Positions 59,153-64,000 of a DNA stretch of 64,000 nt are shown piece after piece (within the stretch, counting starts at the first letter, position 1; every line of letters starts with the position of its first letter). The position numbers were made by a program, and so were the translations under genes. The stretch comes from Jaltomata sinuosa (lineage: Eukaryota > Streptophyta > Magnoliopsida > Solanales > Solanaceae). The stretch covers positions 62,001 to 126,000 of the forward strand of contig QJPP01004105.1 in NCBI GenBank assembly GCA_003996215.1. Reading direction: 5' to 3'. The notes below the pieces were generated by a model. That model was not told the DNA's origin. It did no database searches and was given only the letters and a program-made list of their open reading frames with translations.

Positions 59153-61700
59153 AGCCTTGAAAATGGACCAAAGGATGCAAATGTAGAGGGGGAAAGAGAA
59201 TAAAACAGTGGTTTTTTTTATTTCTACTAATTAATTAATTTACCACTGTATTTATAATTTTTAAGATTTAATAAAATCATTTCTTTCTCTAATTACTGTT
59301 GTTTCTCTCTAGTCAATTGCAATTAATTTCATTTATTTTTAATTTTATTTTATGTCTTCTTAATCTTTTTGATATATTGGGCAACGTTCTCAAGTAAATT
59401 GCAATTAATTCCATTTACTTTTAATTTTATTTTGTGTCTTCTTAATCTTTTCGATGTATTGGGCAATGTTCCTTTATTTTTTTGGGGGGTTTTATTTTCA
59501 TTCAGTTTCCGGTATTAGCTTTTGGAAATGGCGTAGCCATATAAAGTGAACAAAGGCATAATTTATTAGTTTCAAATTCTAGGATAGCAACATTAGGTAT
59601 CAATAATTGAGTTTTGAATTAGATTAAATAATTATTTCTTTATTCATTTACTTCAAGGTATACATAATGTTCTCTCTACATGTTCTCTTCCAAATATGAT
59701 ATTTTCTTTTAATGGTTCTTTAATTTTTGAACATTTGTTTTATTCATGGTTGTGTTAGAACTTTTAGAATTTATGTTAAAATTTTCAGCACTTTATTTAA
59801 CTTCTAAATGTTTTTTCATAATTTTTATATTTTTATATTTTTATAAATATATCGATTAGCAAAATTTAAATATTCATTCTTTAAAAGTCGTATGCTTCAT
59901 GACTTACGCCTTGCTCTATCCTACATAAAAGCTCGTTCTGCTTTCACCTTTTAAAACACTGTTATAAAAATATTTTGGTTCCGATTATATCCAAGTACTA
60001 AATAATAAAGTTAGTAATATATATAATGTAATTATTTGGTTCTTGTTGGGAATAATAAAATGGGAAAATTTATAATTAAGTAGCGCTTCTAGCGCCAGTT
60101 TTTACAATATATTGTGAGATTTTTATTTTTTTATTTTTTATTTTCAAAACTTAGCAATATTTTTCTTTCAAAAGTAGCAAAGTACACTGCATCTATGCAT
60201 ACAATATCTAATCCTAATTGAAATCGCATGAATATAATATAGTATCTGATTTAAATAAGGAAAAACCGAGCAAAATAAAAGGAGGAAGAAGAAGAATGAC
60301 TCTCTATTTTCTCACCAACTGTTTTCCCCTATCTCTTTCATCTCCTAGCAACACACATATATGTGTGTATATATATAGCAAAGACTTCTCAAAAGTATTT
60401 TAATGTCATAAAAGACAAAATGAATGATAGCAAAATGAAGATTCAACAATCAGTCAACAAACGTTATGTATAGCCATATAATTACTAATTAATATTTTAA
60501 GAAATAAAGGTGCTATTCAATATAATTAATAGAGGCAAAAATAGACTGTTACTCATTCAAAGAGTAACATTTTATTAGAATGAATATTTGTTATAAGTGC
60601 TAATAAAAAGGGTATTAGAATGACTCATAAATAGTGTGTCAAAAATAATAATAGAAAATAACAATTGTTTTTGAAATATAAGATTATTTTTTCAATAATA
60701 TGTTTCATGACTTCGGTAATAATACAATTTACATATAAAAAGAGTACCAAACTGAAAGGCAAATAATTGTTCAATATATGCATTTTAGGTCGAACATTAT
60801 CATCTCACTCTTAGACTCTTGCTTGTTCTTGAGAAATTATTAAAAATTAATTCAACAAATCAATCTCAGGAGTGCCATCACTTTTTTTTAACACCAATAA
60901 TTAAGCCCTATATATAGCAACTCAAACCATCATATATACTTTATGATCATGCAATTAGATATGCATGTCAACTCAAGTAAACAACAAACTTCTAACCTCC
61001 TAACCTTAAAGATGAACTCTAACTTATCAAATTTAAGCTCGCTCACCTACTCTATCAAAGAATGCTAATCATATCACCTATCTATCATCTTAGTCTCTTT
61101 TAGGGTTTGTCCTGAATTTCCTACTTTATATGGATTCTACCATAATTATGTTTTACTTCGCAAAGATTTCTTGGTGGAAAAGGACTCTTATGCGTCTTTA
61201 GTATACTTTTTCTTTGTTGTTTGATTTATCGTAGTTCAAGGTTTGCAATTATTAGCTTCCACATGATATTCTTTTATTTCAATCTCAACAGTCTCGTGTT
61301 CATAAACAACGAAAAAGTAACTAGTGCACCCCCAAATCTGGTGTCAAAAGAACAAGTCTTTAAATACAATTGTATGATAATGTCTCAATACAATTGTCTT
61401 TGAAATAGAAAAGACAGAATACAATTCTACCAAAACATGTTTTTCTTGATTATGAATTTATATAACATTTATTTCTAAAGAAAAAAAGATTTTTTTTATC
61501 TCCTCAATCTTGCCTATGTTCACAAAAGTTATTAAAAATTTAATTTGTTAGTTTTATAACCGCGAAAAGCACGGTCCCATATACTAGTTATAGCCTATAT
61601 GGAAGGGAACAAAGTGGCAAACGAACTTGCCAATTAATTTGGAAATAATCTTTATGCCACACAAAAAAACAAGCACAACCACAACTTTCTTACAAAACTG
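59153..61700. other. Intergenic region between copies E and F
   Basis: It starts with the copy E 3'UTR and common 3' flank (to about 59560). Pieces of the duplicated upstream block follow (CTTTCACCTTTTAAAACACT at about 59940; CATTTTAGGTCGAACATT at about 60781). A (TA)n/(TG)n-like stretch lies near 60355-60375, and a Helitron-like end lies at 61558-61588. No gene supported. Confidence 0.45.
61558..61588 (+). mobile_element. Possible Helitron 3' terminus
   Basis: ACCGCGAAAAGCACGGTCCC forms an imperfect hairpin, followed by ATATACTAGT, the CTAG-T end expected of plant Helitrons. A weaker variant (CCCGTGAAAGCACGGGCC then ACTTGT) is at about 52636-52662. The 5' end is not located. Confidence 0.45.
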
Positions 61701-61715
61701 GATATCCCTCACTTT

Positions 61716-61754
61716 AATTTGAGGTATTTAGATTTCTCAAAACACTTATAAATA
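61716..61754 (+). promoter_or_regulatory. Core promoter of copy F
   Basis: AATTTGAGGTAT at 61716-61727 and TATAAATA at 61747-61754, spacing 31 bp. The promoter is preserved although the coding region has lost its signal peptide. Confidence 0.7.
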
Positions 61755-61878
61755 GGAGATTCAATAGCACAACCAAATCATCCCTAAAAAGAAAAAACAA
61801 AACAACAAGCACATAAAAAAAACAAAAAAAAACACATATTATAAAAATTATATAAAATTTAAAAGAACATTTGAATTC

Positions 61879-62780
61879 ATGGTAAATAAATACAAAGAAT
61901 GCTACAATGACTGTGAGGATGGATGCTCCGATGCAAAATATGATGCCACTCATTGTGATAACATATGTGAAACCCAATGCTACACTAAGGTGCTTAAAGG
62001 TAAATATTTTTTGTACTATCAGCATATATAATTTTAACACATGGTAGGTCGTACACTATTTTTTTTTTTTTAAAAAATCGAATTAGAGTTGAAAATAACT
62101 AAAATGGTCCCTTATGTTTGAGGATAGGTTCAAAAATATAGTTTCTTAAATATGCACTTAACAGTTTTGGTCTTTTAAGTTTGTCAAAAGTTAACACTAA
62201 TTTTAGTATCCCCATTAAATATTTGCCGAACTCTTTCGGTTAAGTTTGACATGAACTGCATAAAAAAAGTTCAATTATAAACACCAAGATAGTCCCATCA
62301 AATTGTAAAATATGCAACATATAAAATTATAGTACTAAACAATAAAAAGACATAAAAAATACCAGAAATTAAACCTCAAAACTGCACCAGACTCTAAAAA
62401 TAAATTTAAAATAACATAAATTAGAAAAAACTTACCTTTAAATGTGAGTTCCTGCTAATTTTCTTTTCTAGTTCCCATCAAACTTAATAGAGAGAGTTTG
62501 GTAAACTAATAGATAGATTTGGTAACATATTAATATCTATGTTACATGCTATTATCTTCTAAATAATCATAATTGTGCAATTACTAGATACTTCACATCA
62601 TTAGTGCAAACATACTTAAACTCATTATTATTAGAATATTGATTAATGTTTATCATAGAAATTTACGTTTAATTAGTTATCATATAATTGACCTGATTAT
62701 AGAAACATTCTCTTATTTTAATTTTCTAATATATTATTATCTTTATTTTTGCAGAAGCAACCGAGAAAATGAAAAATTAA
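61879..62780 (+). pseudogene. Ole e 6-like copy F lacking the signal-peptide segment
   Basis: Exons 61879-61999 and 62755-62780 (TAA) keep the mature domain in frame: CYNDCEDGC, then CDNICETQC, then an end of KVLKEATEKMKN. The intron sits at the same codon and phase as in copy E (AAAG|GTAAAT to TTTTGCAG). Upstream, the leader (AACACATATTATAAAAAT) passes directly into the region equivalent to residues 37-43, so about 100 bp encoding the start codon, signal peptide and propeptide are gone. The only in-frame ATG is at 61879, equivalent to about residue 43, giving a 48-residue product that could not enter the secretory pathway. Promoter, splice sites and 3'UTR (GGATCAAAGGATGCAAAA) look sound. It is either a pseudogene or a cytosolic micro-protein. 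Confidence 0.7.
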
Positions 62781-64000
62781 TTTGAAGTCATGAAGATGGA
62801 TCAAAGGATGCAAAAACATTCCTAGTATAACAAAAATAGGAAAAAGAAAATAAAACAGTGGTTTTTTCTTTCTATTTTTTAATCTAGTTTATTCATTTAT
62901 ATTTAGCACGGTACTTGCAATTATTAATTTTTGGTCGATAAGATTATATTATATTAATTAATTAGGATAAAAAGTATAGGGATTGAACATTACGTGTTAC
63001 AAAAGAGGGAGGACTCATTTGTGATACGGGTAATTTTCAAGATTCAATAAAATCATTTATTTCTCTAATTCTGATTGTTTCTCTCGAGTAAATCACATCT
63101 AATTCGCATTCGATGTGTGGTATTTGTTTTCACAATGACATAAGCTACAACAAAATCGATAAAGCATGAATCAATATTTAAAATTTTATTAGTTCTAAAA
63201 TATAGGATAACGATAGTACAGATGTTAGTAATAATTAAAGAAATAACTTTTTTATCTTCCAAATATGATATTTCTTAATTCCTTGTAATGTTTGAGTTCT
63301 TAGAAACTTCTGTATCATCCTAGCCGTGTTAGAACTTTTAGAATTTATGTTAAAATTTTCAGCACATTTATTAACTTTTAAATTTTATGATCTTAATATT
63401 TTTTACTCATAATTTTTATATTCTTATTAATATATAAATTAGGAATTTTGTTAGTCTAGCTCAAGCAAAGCAAATATTGTTTAGTTTATGAATTAAACAA
63501 ATTTTGAATTAAAGTTGTTAAATTTTTCTGAACTCATAATTACTGCTATAGCTCCGTCCCTGGTCTAGTTAACTTGGCTGATGGATCAGTGAATGGTTTG
63601 TATATGAATGTGCTCGAATCAATATTAATCAATTGGCAAAAGCGGTCAGACACTATATTAAGTTTGAGATTCGGGTGATAAATAGTGTCTTGTGGTGGAG
63701 CAATTGGGGATTATGCAAATATTGTGAAGTGTTTGTATCTCCTCATCCACGTTCTTTTATAGCTTCTTATTCCTTTTTTGTCTAACCCCTCTCTATCAAT
63801 AGTACCAGGTTATCGTAATTTTTCTATTTCAGTTTATTAATACAATCAATCTTCTTTTATTGAGTATACTGTAAAACAAATCAAATTAAAAAGGTTGGAA
63901 GAATTTTAGTTCACTATCATTTTGTTTATTTAGATCTTATATTATTGCTTATTAGCCCCGCAACATAATATATAGTGGATGACAAATTTTCTATTTATAT
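62781..64000. other. Copy F 3' flank and AT-rich end of window
   Basis: It contains the copy F 3'UTR with AATAAA near 63046 and the family 3' flank (TCGCATTCGATGTGTGGTAT analogue at about 63100). Beyond it is AT-rich DNA with no gene or element I can name. Confidence 0.4.

Noticed and set aside
61714..62040. 108-codon hydrophobic minus-strand ORF over copy F
   Set aside because: It is the antisense of an A-rich leader and the cysteine exon. The Phe/Ile/Val-rich translation is a composition effect.

Overview
The window is nuclear DNA of a dicot, most likely a solanaceous plant (Nicotiana/Solanum type). The evidence is AT-rich intergenic DNA, multi-exon genes with GT-AG introns, TS-type SINEs ending in (TTG)n, a second tRNA-derived SINE family with a CACCGGGC-type 3' end, Stowaway-like and hAT-like MITEs, and proteins that resemble known plant families.

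Left half (1-32.4 kb), four ordinary genes interrupted by small transposons. (1) A plus-strand CWZF-family gene, cut by the left edge (coding exons 762-7517), encodes a protein that aligns with the family along its length but lacks the CW zinc finger the family is named for. (2) A minus-strand CULLIN1-like gene (19 exons, 9539-15329) is complete in architecture. It carries two single-base frameshifts with immediate stops, so it is called a pseudogene. (3) A minus-strand WDR4/TRM82-like WD40 gene (10 exons, 17785-26028) encodes the non-catalytic subunit of the tRNA m7G46 methyltransferase. One intron is GC-AG, and another holds a perfect 53-bp inverted repeat. (4) A minus-strand F-box/kelch gene of the SKIP30 type (27593-28630) has a probable 5'UTR intron reaching back to about 32.2 kb. 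That intron contains a Ty3/gypsy relic and a four-copy tandem repeat.

Right half (34-64 kb), an expanding family of small secreted six-cysteine peptides resembling the Ole e 6 pollen-protein family. Four nearly identical intronless copies (35.19, 39.37, 43.74, 48.42 kb) sit in tandem 4.2-4.7-kb duplicons. A diverged copy with an intron lies at 58.5 kb, and a copy that has lost its signal-peptide segment lies at 61.9 kb. All six share a promoter block (AATTTGAGGTAT placed exactly 31 bp before TATAAAT) and a 3'UTR motif. Gene-less flank fragments near 50.45 kb and 51.2-52.6 kb suggest further copies were lost. All coding differences I see among the four tandem copies are non-synonymous.

Between these peptide genes lie LTR-retrotransposon pieces (53-56.3 kb), including a roughly 47-bp minisatellite, and a satellite-like array with a period of about 177 bp (56.35-57.42 kb). 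No prokaryotic-type system, CRISPR array or clear tRNA/rRNA gene was found. Exon coordinates were set by hand from splice consensus and reading-frame continuity. Family assignments rest on recalled family sequences, without a database search.
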